A stretch of DNA of 64,000 bases from Rhizobiales bacterium SYSU XM002 (GCA_009846685.1 VWVY01000004.1:62001-126000); one strand, 5' to 3'; counted from the first letter of the stretch, positions 42,770 through 51,712 are shown. Notes: a model not told the origin generated them from the sequence alone. Program-made: numbers and translations.

Positions 42770-44784
42770 TTCCGGGCCTCTTGCACCGATATTCCGCCGA
42801 GAAGCGCGAAAATGCGCGTCGCCTCCGCCTTGCCCTTGACCTGAACCGTGCCGATCTCGCGCAAGTCAAAGCGCCCGGCAAGCGCTTCGGCCGTCGCTTC
42901 GCCGATCAGGATGGGCTCGCCGTAGTGCGCTGTTAGCCCCTCGAGCCGCGAAGCGAGGTTCACGGCATCGCCGAGCGCGGAATAATCGAAGCGGAAATCA
43001 GAGCCCATGTTACCGACAACGCAGGGCCCGGTGTTGACCCCGATGCCGATCTCAAGCGGCGCCGGAACAGGCAATCCCTGCGCTTCGGCTTCGCGCTGCC
43101 GCGCAGCGTTCAGGGCCGCAAGGCGCTCGCGCATCGCCAGCGCCGCCCGTGCCGCATGGGCGGCATGATCCGGCACGTCAAGCGGCGCGTTCCAGAAGGC
43201 CATCACCGCATCACCCATGTATTTGTCGATGGTGCCGCCTTCACGCGTGATCGCATCCGAGAGCGGGGTCAGGAGACGGTTCATCAGCCCGGTCAAAGCC
43301 TGCGGATCGCCCTTCAGGCCCTCCGCGATGCGGGTAAAATCGCGCATATCGGAAAACAGTACGGTCAATTCGCGCGTCTCACCGCCGAGCCGGAGCAGTG
43401 AGGGTTGATCGGCCAGCTTCTCAACCAAGGCCGGAGCGAGGTAATGCTGGAACGCGGCGCGGATTTCATGCCGCTGCCGCTCCTCGCGCCAATAGTTGAG
43501 GAACACGAGCGTCAAAAACACGCCGAATCCCGCGAGAAGTGGATAAACCGTATCGATCAACAGGCGATAGCGTTCGAAGAGCAACCATCCGGCCCACCAG
43601 GTCACTGCCGCCGTCAAAAGCCCGAGCGCCAGCACCGGCAAGGTGCCGAGCCGGGGCACAAGAATGATCATCATGAGCCCGAGCACCAGCCCGGCGATGA
43701 CCTCTATCCCGAGCGCCAGGTGCGGTCGTGTGAGCTGCTGGCCGGCGACGATTGTCTCCAGCAACTGCGCGTGAACCTCGACGCCCGGCGTCGCGGCGCT
43801 GACCGGCGTCGCGCGGATATCCTGCAATCCGATGGCGGATGAGCCGATCAGCACGAGCTTGCCCTTGAGCGCAGCGTCCGTGATCCGCCCGTCAAGCAGA
43901 TCAACCGCCGAGACATAGTTCTTCGCGACGTCCGAACGATAATAGACCCAGAATCGACCGTCGCGCTCGGTCGGAACCATCGTTCCGCCGACGATCACGC
44001 CCACTACCCCGGCGGAATCGCGTTTGATCGCCAGCGCATCGCCGCCGGTCGCGACCCGCAGCAACTCGATCGCAAGCGCGGGCACGACTTTCCCATCGAC
44101 CCTGAATGCCAGTGGCACACGACGGATCAGCCCATCAGGTTCCGAGAGGATAGAAAACATGCCGACGCCGGACGCCGCGTCCTCGAAGGCTGGCAGATTG
44201 CGCAGCATGCCGGGATAGGCGGGCAGCAGTTCAGATGAATCGCCGCCGATCATCGCGAGCGGAAGGTGCGGTTCGCCGGTTTCGGTGGCATTCGCTTGCG
44301 GCAGTCCGGAACGACCGAGCACGACGCGGTGTCGGGCAATCGTCTCGGCGAAAACCGTGTCGGTATCCTTCTCACCTTTCAGGCCGGCGCGCATGTCCGG
44401 CGTAAGCCCTGAAAGCGAATCAGCGAGGCGTGGTGGGGAAAGGCGGTCCGGTTCCGGAAACACGATATCGAAGCCGATTGCGGCGGCACCGGTCTCACCG
44501 ATCTTGTCGACAAGGCGCGCCAGCACCGCGCGTGACCAAGGCCACTGCCCGATCCGCGCGAGCGACTTCTCGTCGATATCGACAACGACAACCGGCGAAG
44601 CCCCGGCCTCGCGTGGTTTGCCGGTCAGGTATTGGTCGAACACCCAGAGGCGGAACCGTTCAAGCGGAGCGGGATCGGAGTATTTGACCAGAGTCAGCGC
44701 CAGCAAAACGACAAGACCAACAAGGCGCGGCAGGCCGAGCCTGCCGAAACCATGTCGAACTGCTGATTTACCCGCGCGCCTCAT
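42766..44784 (-). CDS. adenylate cyclase, CHASE2 sensor type
   Basis: A 672-residue signalling enzyme. After one N-terminal membrane segment (LPRLVGLVVLLALTLVKYSD) comes a periplasmic CHASE2 domain (about 40-345; VVVVDIDEKSLARIGQWPW, GAAAIGFDIVFPEPDR, VLIGSSAIGLQDIRATPVSA), then three membrane spans (about 355-430) and a cytoplasmic class III cyclase (about 470-665). Metal-binding Asp are in VLFSDMRDFTRI and KYMGDAVMAFW; substrate residues Lys (DKYMGD) and Asp (FDYSALGDAVNLASRLE) favour ATP. It should make cAMP in response to an unknown periplasmic signal. No obvious partner is adjacent. Confidence 0.92.
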   Translation of the reverse strand: MRRAGKSAVRHGFGRLGLPRLVGLVVLLALTLVKYSDPAPLERFRLWVFDQYLTGKPREAGASPVVVVDIDEKSLARIGQWPWSRAVLARLVDKIGETGAAAIGFDIVFPEPDRLSPPRLADSLSGLTPDMRAGLKGEKDTDTVFAETIARHRVVLGRSGLPQANATETGEPHLPLAMIGGDSSELLPAYPGMLRNLPAFEDAASGVGMFSILSEPDGLIRRVPLAFRVDGKVVPALAIELLRVATGGDALAIKRDSAGVVGVIVGGTMVPTERDGRFWVYYRSDVAKNYVSAVDLLDGRITDAALKGKLVLIGSSAIGLQDIRATPVSAATPGVEVHAQLLETIVAGQQLTRPHLALGIEVIAGLVLGLMMIILVPRLGTLPVLALGLLTAAVTWWAGWLLFERYRLLIDTVYPLLAGFGVFLTLVFLNYWREERQRHEIRAAFQHYLAPALVEKLADQPSLLRLGGETRELTVLFSDMRDFTRIAEGLKGDPQALTGLMNRLLTPLSDAITREGGTIDKYMGDAVMAFWNAPLDVPDHAAHAARAALAMRERLAALNAARQREAEAQGLPVPAPLEIGIGVNTGPCVVGNMGSDFRFDYSALGDAVNLASRLEGLTAHYGEPILIGEATAEALAGRFDLREIGTVQVKGKAEATRIFALLGGISVQEARN

Positions 44785-44875
44785 GGCATCACGCTAGCGG
44801 CTTTCGGTGCGCCGCGGCAGCTCCCCGCCTGCAAATTTCCCCCGAAATACCACGGGGCGGAAGAGAGGCGGCAGC

Positions 44876-44896
44876 AAAAAGGGGGCTCGCACCCCC
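44876..44896 (-). terminator. Rho-independent terminator after dksA
   Basis: GGGGG (44881-44885) and CCCCC (44892-44896) with a CTCGCA loop; the AAAAA at 44876-44880 becomes a U tract on the minus strand. It is 38 bp past the dksA stop. Confidence 0.8.
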
Positions 44897-44933
44897 TGAT
44901 TTCTTCTTGCCGGAACCATTCTGTCACCGGAGA

Positions 44934-45374
44934 TCAATCGTCGCGATAGATCTTCTCGCGACGCTCATGCCGCTCCTGCGCCTCGATCGACAGCGTGGCG
45001 ATCGGTCGTGCGTCGAGGCGGGCAAGGCTGATCGGGTCACCGGTTTCCTCACAATAGCCGTAGGAGCCATCGTCGATGCGCGAAAGCGCCGCGTCGATCT
45101 TGGCGATCAGCTTGCGCTGACGGTCGCGCGCCCGCAATTCGATGGCGCGGTCCCCCTCCGAGGAAGCGCGGTCAACCAGATCGGGGTGCGAATCCGAATC
45201 GCTCTGCATCGCCGTCAGCGTCAGTTCGGAATCGCGGATGATCTCTTCTTTCCAGTCGACAAGCTTGCGCCGAAAATACTCGCGCTGGCGGTCGTTCATG
45301 AACGGCTCGTCGTCGCGCGGGCGATAGCCGCGATCAAGCGAGATCGTTCCCTTTTCCTTCACATCATTCGACAT
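44934..45374 (-). CDS. dksA: DksA/TraR family RNA polymerase-binding protein
   Basis: A 146-residue DksA. NDRQREYFRRKLVDWKEEII starts the coiled coil, whose tip carries the two Asp (DPDLVDRASSEGDRAIEL) that reach into the RNA polymerase secondary channel. The C-terminal zinc finger is degenerate: only the first Cys remains (YGYCEETGDPISLARLDARP, then ATLSIEAQERHERREK), where the E. coli protein has four. Single-Cys DksA proteins are known in alphaproteobacteria and are still active. It works with ppGpp on rRNA and amino-acid promoters. A second regulator role in flagellar genes next door is only a thought. Confidence 0.92.
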   Translation of the reverse strand: MSNDVKEKGTISLDRGYRPRDDEPFMNDRQREYFRRKLVDWKEEIIRDSELTLTAMQSDSDSHPDLVDRASSEGDRAIELRARDRQRKLIAKIDAALSRIDDGSYGYCEETGDPISLARLDARPIATLSIEAQERHERREKIYRDD

Positions 45375-45546
45375 CGGCAGACCTACTCACAAAGTCGAAA
45401 ACTTGGGCCTGCCCTATAGCGCCGCGCGCATGACGAAACAATGATGCAATTTGAAATTGGCAGAAATCCGCGATATTTCGCAGTGCAATATAAGCCCGAT
45501 CGCAACTAGAGCCTGTTTTTAAGGCATTCCGACCGGATCTGCCGGT

Positions 45547-45981
45547 TCAGCGGCCGGCTTTCTGCGCCTGCTTGAGTTTGGCGAGCTCCACTTCGGCCCG
45601 GAGTTCAATCGCGTCGATGATTCCGTCAAGTCGCGGATCGCCGCTCGGATCGGCGCCATGCAGCGAGGCGCTGAGCCGTGCCTGGAGTTCCGGCGTCAGA
45701 CGTCCGGAGAGGAGCGCGAGCTTCAACTCGTCGAGGACGTCGAGCATCACCTGCCCGCGCTTGGCCGAGCGGCGTCGGCGTTCGCGGGTATTGTCCTCGG
45801 CCTTGATCGCGATCAGTGCCTCGAGGCCGCCGAGGATGGAAATCGGTGCCTGTGCAGTCGCCTTGGCCGCCGCGCCGCCGGCATCAAGCGTAAAGCGCGC
45901 GCCCGAGGCACCCCCCGAACCGCGCGCCGAGCGGGTTCCACCAACCGAACTCACGGATTTCTGGTCGTTGACGCGAATCAT
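45547..45981 (-). CDS. fliX: flagellar assembly regulator FliX
   Basis: A 144-residue protein. The start MIRVNDQKSVSSVGGTRSAR is the Caulobacter FliX-like N-terminus, then a disordered Ala/Gly part, and the helical core LGGLEALIAIKAEDNTRERR, RRSAKRGQVMLDVLDELKLA and LHGADPSGDPRLDGIIDAIE. FliX links assembly of the early flagellar structure to the activator FlbD. It is divergent from flgI, as in Caulobacter. The ATG at 45981 is chosen because it aligns with the family start; a longer frame to 46038 exists. Confidence 0.9.
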   Translation of the reverse strand: MIRVNDQKSVSSVGGTRSARGSGGASGARFTLDAGGAAAKATAQAPISILGGLEALIAIKAEDNTRERRRRSAKRGQVMLDVLDELKLALLSGRLTPELQARLSASLHGADPSGDPRLDGIIDAIELRAEVELAKLKQAQKAGR

Positions 45982-46085
45982 GAGAACCAAAGTGACTTTC
46001 AATTGCGCCGGCAAGGCGGCTGCCGCATGCGTCGGCATCGCCGACTCCTTGATCCTCGCTCAAGGAAGTTAAGCGCTGGTAACCA

Positions 46086-46108
46086 TACCCGGCGATTTTT
46101 GCCGGGTA
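46086..46108. promoter_or_regulatory. ftr-like inverted repeat (putative FlbD site)
   Basis: TACCCGGC at 46086-46093 and GCCGGGTA at 46101-46108 flank a GATTTTT spacer: perfect 8-bp arms. The CCGGC-AT-rich-GCCGG form resembles the Caulobacter ftr enhancer bound by FlbD. Confidence 0.6.
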
Positions 46109-46198
46109 GGCAGGAAAGTCCCGGCGCATTTCGCCCGCATTCGCTGAGATATATCAAAAAAGTCCAGTCATTTCAGAAGCATGAATGAAGTCATTGCT

Positions 46199-46213
46199 TG
46201 GCATGATCTTCGC
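46199..46213 (+). promoter_or_regulatory. Putative sigma-54 promoter for flgI
   Basis: TGGCATGATCTTCGC has the GG and GC separated by exactly 10 bp, close to the TGGCAC-N5-TTGC consensus. It is about 90 bp before the flgI ATG and downstream of the ftr-like repeat, the order usual for enhancer and promoter. Confidence 0.55.
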
Positions 46214-46304
46214 TTGGCATAGGGCTGAACGGCTCCTGTCTCGCGTACGTTCACTCTTTTTCGATCCGACGAATGCCGGAAACGGCCCCAGGAGCACCAA
46301 GAAC

Positions 46305-47459
46305 ATGATGACAAAGGCCGGCTTTCATTCCCTGAGGAGCAGCCTGCGGGATATCGCGCTGGCGCTCGGTCTCGCCACGGCGGCGGTCGCAGTCGTCGGC
46401 AGCGTCGAGGCCCTGGCGATGTCGCGGATCAAGGATCTCGCGGCGGTCGAAGGCGTCCGCGAAAACCAGCTTGTCGGATATGGTCTCGTTACCGGCCTCA
46501 ACGGGACGGGCGATACGCTCAACAACTGCCCGATGACCCGCCAGTCGCTTCAGGCGATGATGGAACGCCTCGGCGTCAACACGCGCGGCGCCAACATGCG
46601 CACTGCGAACATGGCGGCCGTGATGGTGACAGCGAACCTCCAGGCCTTCGCGACGCAGGGCACCCGCCTCGATGTGACGGTCTCCGCCATGTGCGACGCG
46701 AAATCGCTCCAGGGCGCAACCCTGCTCGCGACCCCGCTCCTCGGTGCTGATGGTGAGGTCTACGCGGTGGCGCAGGGTTCGCTCGCAATTTCCGGTTTTG
46801 CGGCAGAGGGCGAGGCCGCCAAGGTTACCCGCGGCGTGCCGACCGTCGGTCGCATCGCCAACGGCGCGCTGATCGAGCGCGAGGTCGAGTTCAAGCTCAA
46901 CCATCTCTCGAACCTGCGCCTTTCGCTGCGCAACCCCGATCTGACCACCGCCCGGCGCATCGCGGCGGCGATCAACGATTTCCTCGGTGCCGATTCGGCG
47001 GAGCCGACCGACCCCTCCACCGTCGCGGTGCAGGTGCCGAAAGCCTATAAGGGCAACATGATCCGCCTGCTGACCGAGGTCGAGCAGCTCTCGATCCAGC
47101 CCGACCAGCGCGCCCGCGTCATCGTCGATGAGCGCTCCGGCATCATCGTGATGGGCAAGGACGTCCGCGTCAGCCAAGTGGCGGTGGCGCAAGGCAACCT
47201 GACCGTCACGATCACCGAGCAGCCAGAAGTCAGCCAGCCTGAACCCTTCTCCCGCGGACAGACCGTGGTGGTGCCGCGCACTGGCGTCCGGGTCGACACC
47301 GACGAGAAGAAGAAGCTCGCAATCGTCAAGGACTCGGTCTCACTGCGGGAACTGGTTGATGGCCTCAACGCCCTCGGGGTCGGCCCGCGTGACCTGATCT
47401 CGATCCTGCAGGCGATCAAGGCCTCCGGCGCCCTCCAGGCAGATATCGAGGTGATGTGA
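46305..47459 (+). CDS. flgI: flagellar P-ring protein FlgI
   Basis: A 384-residue periplasmic protein. The signal segment DIALALGLATAAVAVVGSVE ends near residue 38 and is followed by SRIKDLAAVEGVRENQLVGY, GLVTGLNGTGD and AAVMVTANLQAFATQGTRLD, all FlgI hallmarks; the C-terminus VDGLNALGVGPRDLISILQA is also typical. FlgI forms the P ring around the rod in the peptidoglycan layer. The ATG at 46305 has AGGAGC 9 bp upstream; earlier in-frame starts lack a signal. The next gene starts on the stop (TGATG overlap). Confidence 0.96.
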   Translation: MMTKAGFHSLRSSLRDIALALGLATAAVAVVGSVEALAMSRIKDLAAVEGVRENQLVGYGLVTGLNGTGDTLNNCPMTRQSLQAMMERLGVNTRGANMRTANMAAVMVTANLQAFATQGTRLDVTVSAMCDAKSLQGATLLATPLLGADGEVYAVAQGSLAISGFAAEGEAAKVTRGVPTVGRIANGALIEREVEFKLNHLSNLRLSLRNPDLTTARRIAAAINDFLGADSAEPTDPSTVAVQVPKAYKGNMIRLLTEVEQLSIQPDQRARVIVDERSGIIVMGKDVRVSQVAVAQGNLTVTITEQPEVSQPEPFSRGQTVVVPRTGVRVDTDEKKKLAIVKDSVSLRELVDGLNALGVGPRDLISILQAIKASGALQADIEVM

Positions 47460-47809
47460 TGAACGGCATCGCCTCCAACCCCAACTTTGCACTCGATATC
47501 CGTCAGGCGCAGGCCGCCGGCAAGCTCTCGAAAAATGCACCGTTGAACCAGAAGGCCTGGGAAACGGCGCAGGGCCTCGAAGCCTCCTTCCTTCAGACCA
47601 TGCTCGGCACGATGTTCGAGGGCGTCAAGGGCGAGGGCATGATGGGCGCCGAGGCAACCGGCCAGGATGCCTGGCGCGGGATGATGATCGAACAATACGG
47701 CAAGTCTCTTGCGGCTAAGGGCGGTATCGGCCTCGCTCCGCAAATCTATCGTGAAATGTTGCGTTACCAGGAGTCCGCGCCCAATGTCGCCCAAAGGCCC
47801 CAGTCCTGA
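47459..47809 (+). CDS. flgJ: rod-binding protein (FlgJ N-terminal/CheL type)
   Basis: A 116-residue protein of the FlgJ N-terminal family, without the muramidase domain of enteric FlgJ. KAWETAQGLEASFLQTMLGT and GVKGEGMMGAEATGQDAWRG, then MIEQYGKSLAAKGGIGLAPQ with YREMLRYQ, match the rod-binding domain. Caulobacter CheL, next to flgI, is the closest analogue by context. It probably helps rod assembly and recruits a separate lytic enzyme. The ATG begins on the A of the flgI TGA. It overlaps the next gene by 26 bp. Confidence 0.88.
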   Translation: MNGIASNPNFALDIRQAQAAGKLSKNAPLNQKAWETAQGLEASFLQTMLGTMFEGVKGEGMMGAEATGQDAWRGMMIEQYGKSLAAKGGIGLAPQIYREMLRYQESAPNVAQRPQS

Positions 47810-48266
47810 GCGTCCCGATAACCGGCTGAAAGTCTCGCGTCCTGAAGAAGCCGAAGCGCTGGTGGCCTCCGCCCTCGCGGCTCTGGACCGGCTTGAGCCG
47901 ATGATCGAGGACGAAACCAGCCTTTTCCGCGCCGGCAAGGTCCGCGAGGCGCTGAAAATGGCGATGGACAAGAACGAAGCGGCGCAGGCCTATACGCTCT
48001 GCCTCGAAGCGCTCAAGAACAACGCCATCGCCATCGGCCGTTTCCAGCCAGCGGATCTCGACAAGCTCCGCGACCGCCACGAATCCTTCTCGTCCAAGAT
48101 GGCTCTCAACATGGCAGTCGTTGCGACGGCAAGGACGGTATCGGAGGGGTTGCTGCGCGATCTCGCCGATACGGTGGGCCGAAATGCGAGCCCGCAAACG
48201 TATCATCGTGGCGGCGTCACGCGGAAACCGGGCACGGCTCCACTCGCCGTCTCCAAGGCGATCTGA
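47784..48266 (+). CDS. FlbY/FlgN-like flagellar protein
   Basis: A 160-residue helical protein starting MSPKGPSPERPDNRLKVSRP. The central part EAEALVASALAALDRLEPMI, EDETSLFRAGKVREALKMAM and NEAAQAYTLCLEALKNNAIA forms long helices like FlgN-type chaperones. In Caulobacter the equivalent gene after flgI and cheL is flbY. It probably serves hook-associated proteins or is a basal-body factor; no motif proves it. AGGAG lies 11 bp upstream. Confidence 0.7.
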   Translation: MSPKGPSPERPDNRLKVSRPEEAEALVASALAALDRLEPMIEDETSLFRAGKVREALKMAMDKNEAAQAYTLCLEALKNNAIAIGRFQPADLDKLRDRHESFSSKMALNMAVVATARTVSEGLLRDLADTVGRNASPQTYHRGGVTRKPGTAPLAVSKAI

Positions 48267-48272
48267 ACCCGA

Positions 48273-48620
48273 TCAGATCGCCAGCGCCGCGAGCGCCAGC
48301 GCAGCCGGGAGCGCCTGAACGAAGAGGATGCGTCGGCTCGCCGTCGCCGCCCCAAACAAGCCGGCAATCACCACGCAAACGAGAAAGAACACCTTGACGG
48401 GCGTTCCTTGCGCGCCCTGCGTCAGGCCCCAAACAAGGCCGGCGGCAAGAAAGCCATTATACAGCCCCTGATTGGCAGCAAGGACGCGCGTCGCTGCCGA
48501 AAATTCCGGTGTCAGCCCGAATATCCTGCGCCCTCGCGGGTGATCCCAGAAGAACATCTCAAGGACAAGAATATAGATGTGGATCAGCGCAACGAGTGCG
48601 ACGAGCAATGTGGCGAGCAT
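48273..48620 (-). CDS. DUF1304 family membrane protein
   Basis: A 115-residue protein with four hydrophobic segments: LATLLVALVALIHIYILVLE, then a soluble loop with FFWDHPRGRRIFGLTPEF, NQGLYNGFLAAGLVWGLTQG and VKVFFLVCVVIAGLFGAATA. The HIYILVLEMFFW and NQGLYNGFLAAG motifs are those of DUF1304 inner-membrane proteins of unknown function. It converges with the FlbY-like gene, 6 bp apart, and is not obviously flagellar. The ATG at 48620 gives the standard start. Confidence 0.82.
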   Translation of the reverse strand: MLATLLVALVALIHIYILVLEMFFWDHPRGRRIFGLTPEFSAATRVLAANQGLYNGFLAAGLVWGLTQGAQGTPVKVFFLVCVVIAGLFGAATASRRILFVQALPAALALAALAI

Positions 48621-48844
48621 GGTCCCTCCGGAACGCGCTGCCGCGCGCACTGTTTGACGAGCAGCAGTTTCGACGACAGTAAGCGATTTCGCGGCGCGGC
48701 TGCACCGGAAACTGTTAATTTTACGCTTATTCCGGGTAGGTGATTCAGCCCGCCTCAACCATCTTTCTGAACGAAACCTAAAGATCGGCGGCTCTAGACT
48801 TGCTACTGGCGGGACATGGATGCCTGCCAGAAACGAGAAGTGCC

Positions 48845-49189
48845 ATGGATACCCGTCTTTCACAGGGGGCTCCGCCGATCTCGCAGGCCCCAGTTCGCGT
48901 CGAGGCAGCTCAGGTTCGAGCAGCCGTGCAGACGGAACTTGCCCCACCCGTCGCCGTTTCCGCCCAGGTAGGCGCCGAACAGGCCCGCTGGTCGCGCGAC
49001 CAGCGCCGCGTCGAAGCACAGGCGTCACAACGCCGCAACGAAAGCTCGATCGAGACCGACCGCGAAACCGGCGACCTCATCTACAAGGTGGTCGATCCGG
49101 AAACCCGCGCGACGGTGACGCAATACCCCTACGAGTCGATCCTCAAGCTGCGTGCCTATATCCGCGCGGTGAACGACACGGCGGGTTGA
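48845..49189 (+). CDS. FlaG-like flagellar protein
   Basis: A 114-residue protein. The N-terminal 60 residues are Ala/Gln/Val-rich and probably disordered. The C-terminal part, SSIETDRETGDLIYKVVDPE followed by TRATVTQYPYESILKLRAYI, is the FlaG-type domain (I..KV.D..T.....Q.P.E..L..). FlaG proteins affect filament length. It lies upstream of the first flagellin, is followed by a terminator, and has its own promoter region. Confidence 0.78.
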   Translation: MDTRLSQGAPPISQAPVRVEAAQVRAAVQTELAPPVAVSAQVGAEQARWSRDQRRVEAQASQRRNESSIETDRETGDLIYKVVDPETRATVTQYPYESILKLRAYIRAVNDTAG

Positions 49190-49202
49190 TCGCGCATAAC
49201 AG

Positions 49203-49226
49203 GCCCGACCCCGGCGTCGGGCTTTT
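49203..49226 (+). terminator. Terminator after the FlaG-like gene
   Basis: GCCCGAC (49203-49209) and GTCGGGC (49216-49222) enclose CCCGGC and are followed by TTTT. Confidence 0.82.
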
Positions 49227-49241
49227 CGCGTTCAACTTGCG

Positions 49242-49259
49242 TTAACCATGTTCTTTAAC
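49242..49259. promoter_or_regulatory. CtrA-like motif upstream of flagellin 1
   Basis: TTAACCAT at 49242-49249 is the alphaproteobacterial CtrA half-site octamer, followed by TTAAC at 49255-49259. Spacing is 9 rather than 7 bp. Related octamers precede the other flagellins and flgI (CTAACCAT 51455, ATAACCAT 54253, TTAACCAT 56295, GTAACCAT 46079). Confidence 0.45.
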
Positions 49260-49439
49260 GCTTCATTATCCCTAACACTTCGTTTTTCATTAAGGTTACC
49301 AAATTTAACCAAGCCTTAGCGCCTCGCGTGCATTCTGGCCCGAGATAACGCCGATTGCCCCAGAATCGCCCTCCCCTCTGCGTGACAGAACCGTCACCGG
49401 GAGAAGCGAAAAGGGCCGAAGCCGGACAGAAGGTGCCGC

Positions 49440-51011
49440 ATGACCATTCTGATGAATGACGCGACCAACGCGAATATCTCGATCCTTCAACGGACAAACG
49501 AGTTGTTCGGCCTGACGCAGAAGCGCGTCGCGACGGGCCTCAAGGTCTTCGGCGCGGCGGACGACACCACCCGCTACAAAATGAGCGAGACGATGCTCGG
49601 CCGCTCGCGCCAGCTTTCGGACATCAACAACAACATCAGCCTCGCGCTCGGCACGCTCGAAGCGACCGACAAGACGCTGAAGAACATGATCGGCCTGATC
49701 GAATCGGCGCAGACGCTCATCCGCCGCGCGCAGTCGGAAGGCGGCGCCGGGCTCCGTTCTGCCGCCCCGACGGCTAATATCGACAGTTCGACCGTCGTCT
49801 CCGGCGTCTCCGTTGGCTCGAAGTTCTCCATCACCTCGGATATCGGCAAGAACTTCACCTACACCTTCAACTCCACGACCGTTACATGGGGCCAGGTTGT
49901 TGACGCGCTGAACTCGGCCAACATCGGGGTGATGGCGGAATTCGTCCCCTCGACCACGGCCGGCCAATCCAACCTGCGCTTCGTCTCGATCAACGAGAAG
50001 GACTTCACCTTCGACGGCGTGACCGACCAGAACGTCATGGACGATCTCGTTGGCCTCACCTCGCCGACCGGGCAGACCTTCAACGCCAACAACCTTTTCG
50101 CGAACGGCCTCGCCGCCCCGACCGCCAACGAAACCGGGTTCACCGTCGCTTACGGTGGCCAGATTACTGGCACCGCCGGCGCCGGCGTGACCGGAGCGAC
50201 CGCGGTCGCGGCGGGTTCCACACTGGTCTTCGAGGACGCCTCCGGCAACGCGCGCACGCTCTCCTACGGCGCAGCGACCACCGTGGCGCAGGTCATCACC
50301 GACATCACCGCGATGGGCGCCGGCGTCAAGGCCGAGCTTGTCAACCAGACCGGCGGCGGTGCCGGCCCGCTACAACTGCGCCTGCGCAACATGAACGGCG
50401 GGGATATGAAGATCCTCTCCGCCACGGGCGCCTTCGCTCCGGCCGGCACTGTAGCCTTCCCTGGCAACATCGTCGGCTACGCCGCACCGCTCTCGTCGAA
50501 CCACGCGCTGCGCCTCGCCTACGGCCGGCAATACGATGCGATCATCGTCAACCTCGATCTTCTCGTGACGAACAACCCGGTTCAGAACGGCCGCAACCTG
50601 CTTCAGGGCCAGAACATGAACGTGGTGATGGACGAGTTCGCCGGCAATCCGCTGACGATCTCCGGCATCAACATCAGCGCCGCCGGCACGTTGACGATGG
50701 CACAGGCCGGCTCGAGCTGGACCAACGACGCCAATATCCAGACCTCGGCCACGCAAGCCAACCAAGCCTTGATCAATCTGCGCAACTTTCAGGCCCAGTT
50801 CGCGACCTTCAACAGCTACATCAAGTCGCGCTACGACCTGAACAAAGCCTATCAGGGCGACCTCAAGACACAGGGCGACGATCTCGTCGCCGCCGACGCC
50901 TCCGAGGAAAGCGCCCGCCTCGTCGCCCTGCAGACGCGTCAACAATTTGCCGTCCAGGCTCTCACCATCGGTAACCAGAACGAGCAATCTCTGCTTCGTC
51001 TGCTCGGCTGA
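49440..51011 (+). CDS. flagellin, divergent copy
   Basis: A 523-residue flagellin, starting TILMNDATNANISILQRTNE after the initiator Met. The N-terminal D0/D1 helix (TQKRVATGLKVFGAADDTTR) and the C-terminal one (QAQFATFNSYIKSRYDLNKA to NQNEQSLLRLLG) flank a central region with two beta modules: one around ALNSANIGVMAEFVPSTTAG and one around ITAMGAGVKAELVNQTGGG, both of the flagellin hook IN type. It is clearly less similar to the other three copies than they are to each other. Exported unfolded through the flagellar system, without signal peptide. The sequence ACAGAAGGTGC precedes its start, as in the other copies. Confidence 0.93.
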   Translation: MTILMNDATNANISILQRTNELFGLTQKRVATGLKVFGAADDTTRYKMSETMLGRSRQLSDINNNISLALGTLEATDKTLKNMIGLIESAQTLIRRAQSEGGAGLRSAAPTANIDSSTVVSGVSVGSKFSITSDIGKNFTYTFNSTTVTWGQVVDALNSANIGVMAEFVPSTTAGQSNLRFVSINEKDFTFDGVTDQNVMDDLVGLTSPTGQTFNANNLFANGLAAPTANETGFTVAYGGQITGTAGAGVTGATAVAAGSTLVFEDASGNARTLSYGAATTVAQVITDITAMGAGVKAELVNQTGGGAGPLQLRLRNMNGGDMKILSATGAFAPAGTVAFPGNIVGYAAPLSSNHALRLAYGRQYDAIIVNLDLLVTNNPVQNGRNLLQGQNMNVVMDEFAGNPLTISGINISAAGTLTMAQAGSSWTNDANIQTSATQANQALINLRNFQAQFATFNSYIKSRYDLNKAYQGDLKTQGDDLVAADASEESARLVALQTRQQFAVQALTIGNQNEQSLLRLLG

Positions 51012-51035
51012 GCGCGTTTCCCCACCCTCGCACGA

Positions 51036-51069
51036 AGAGCGGTCGGCTTCTCCGGAAGCCGGCCGCTCT
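51036..51069 (+). terminator. Terminator after flagellin 1
   Basis: A 15-bp stem (AGAGCGGTCGGCTTC / GAAGCCGGCCGCTCT with one G-U pair) and TCCG loop, followed by GCATTTTC. Confidence 0.82.
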
Positions 51070-51712
51070 GCATTTTCGGCATCGCTTTTACATGCCAGCC
51101 CCCTTACGGGGTGCTCCGAACACGCCGAAAATCGCAGAAAAAGTTGTCTTCGGACTCAGAAATATCTCGATAACGACCATACCGAGCTATCGATTACCTG
51201 TCTTTGGCGTAAATTACTTTCCATCACGAAGAACGACACCATTGTAACTGATTTTATCGCTCGTTCACGCGAGCCAAAACTGTCACGAAAACAAGAATTT
51301 CCGAAACAAGCGGCCCAATAAAGCACGCTAACATCCAGGATGGCAGGATTTTAAAGCCACATTGCCCGAATACCACGATATCAATTTAGTTGGAATTGTG
51401 ACAACGGACAAAAAATCGCAACTTAGACCGAATAGATTAAAATATAATAATTAGCTAACCATATATAATCCAATTAATACGAGATAAATACTATAGTTGC
51501 CTCAAATTAAGATATTTTAATCTCGTTTTTTTTGTCAACCCCCAGCCCATATCGAATGCATAGATAATCGATTTACCATGCACGTCCTCAAACGAAACGG
51601 GCAGGGTTTTGGTAATTTTTTGAAAGCCGGCCATCGCCAACATGCACCTCAACGCCGCCCCGAAAAGGCAGCGCCACTCCTCCGGGCCCGCAGCGGCGCT
51701 GGAGGTTCTTTT

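Larger units (their letters stand above)
45982..46304. other. Divergent fliX-flgI intergenic region
   Basis: These 323 bp hold no gene. They contain an inverted repeat at 46086-46108, a GG-N10-GC promoter-like motif at 46199-46213, and a GTAACCAT octamer at 46079-46086. Together they look like a class II flagellar control region. Confidence 0.6.

Noticed and set aside
49320-49350. Possible sigma-54 promoter before flagellin 1 (TGGC ... GC)
   Set aside because: GG and GC are 11 bp apart, not 10, so the invariant spacing fails.
51540-51560. GCCCATAT as a sigma-28 -10 box before flagellin 2
   Set aside because: No -35-like TAAA at suitable distance and no equivalent before flagellins 3 and 4.
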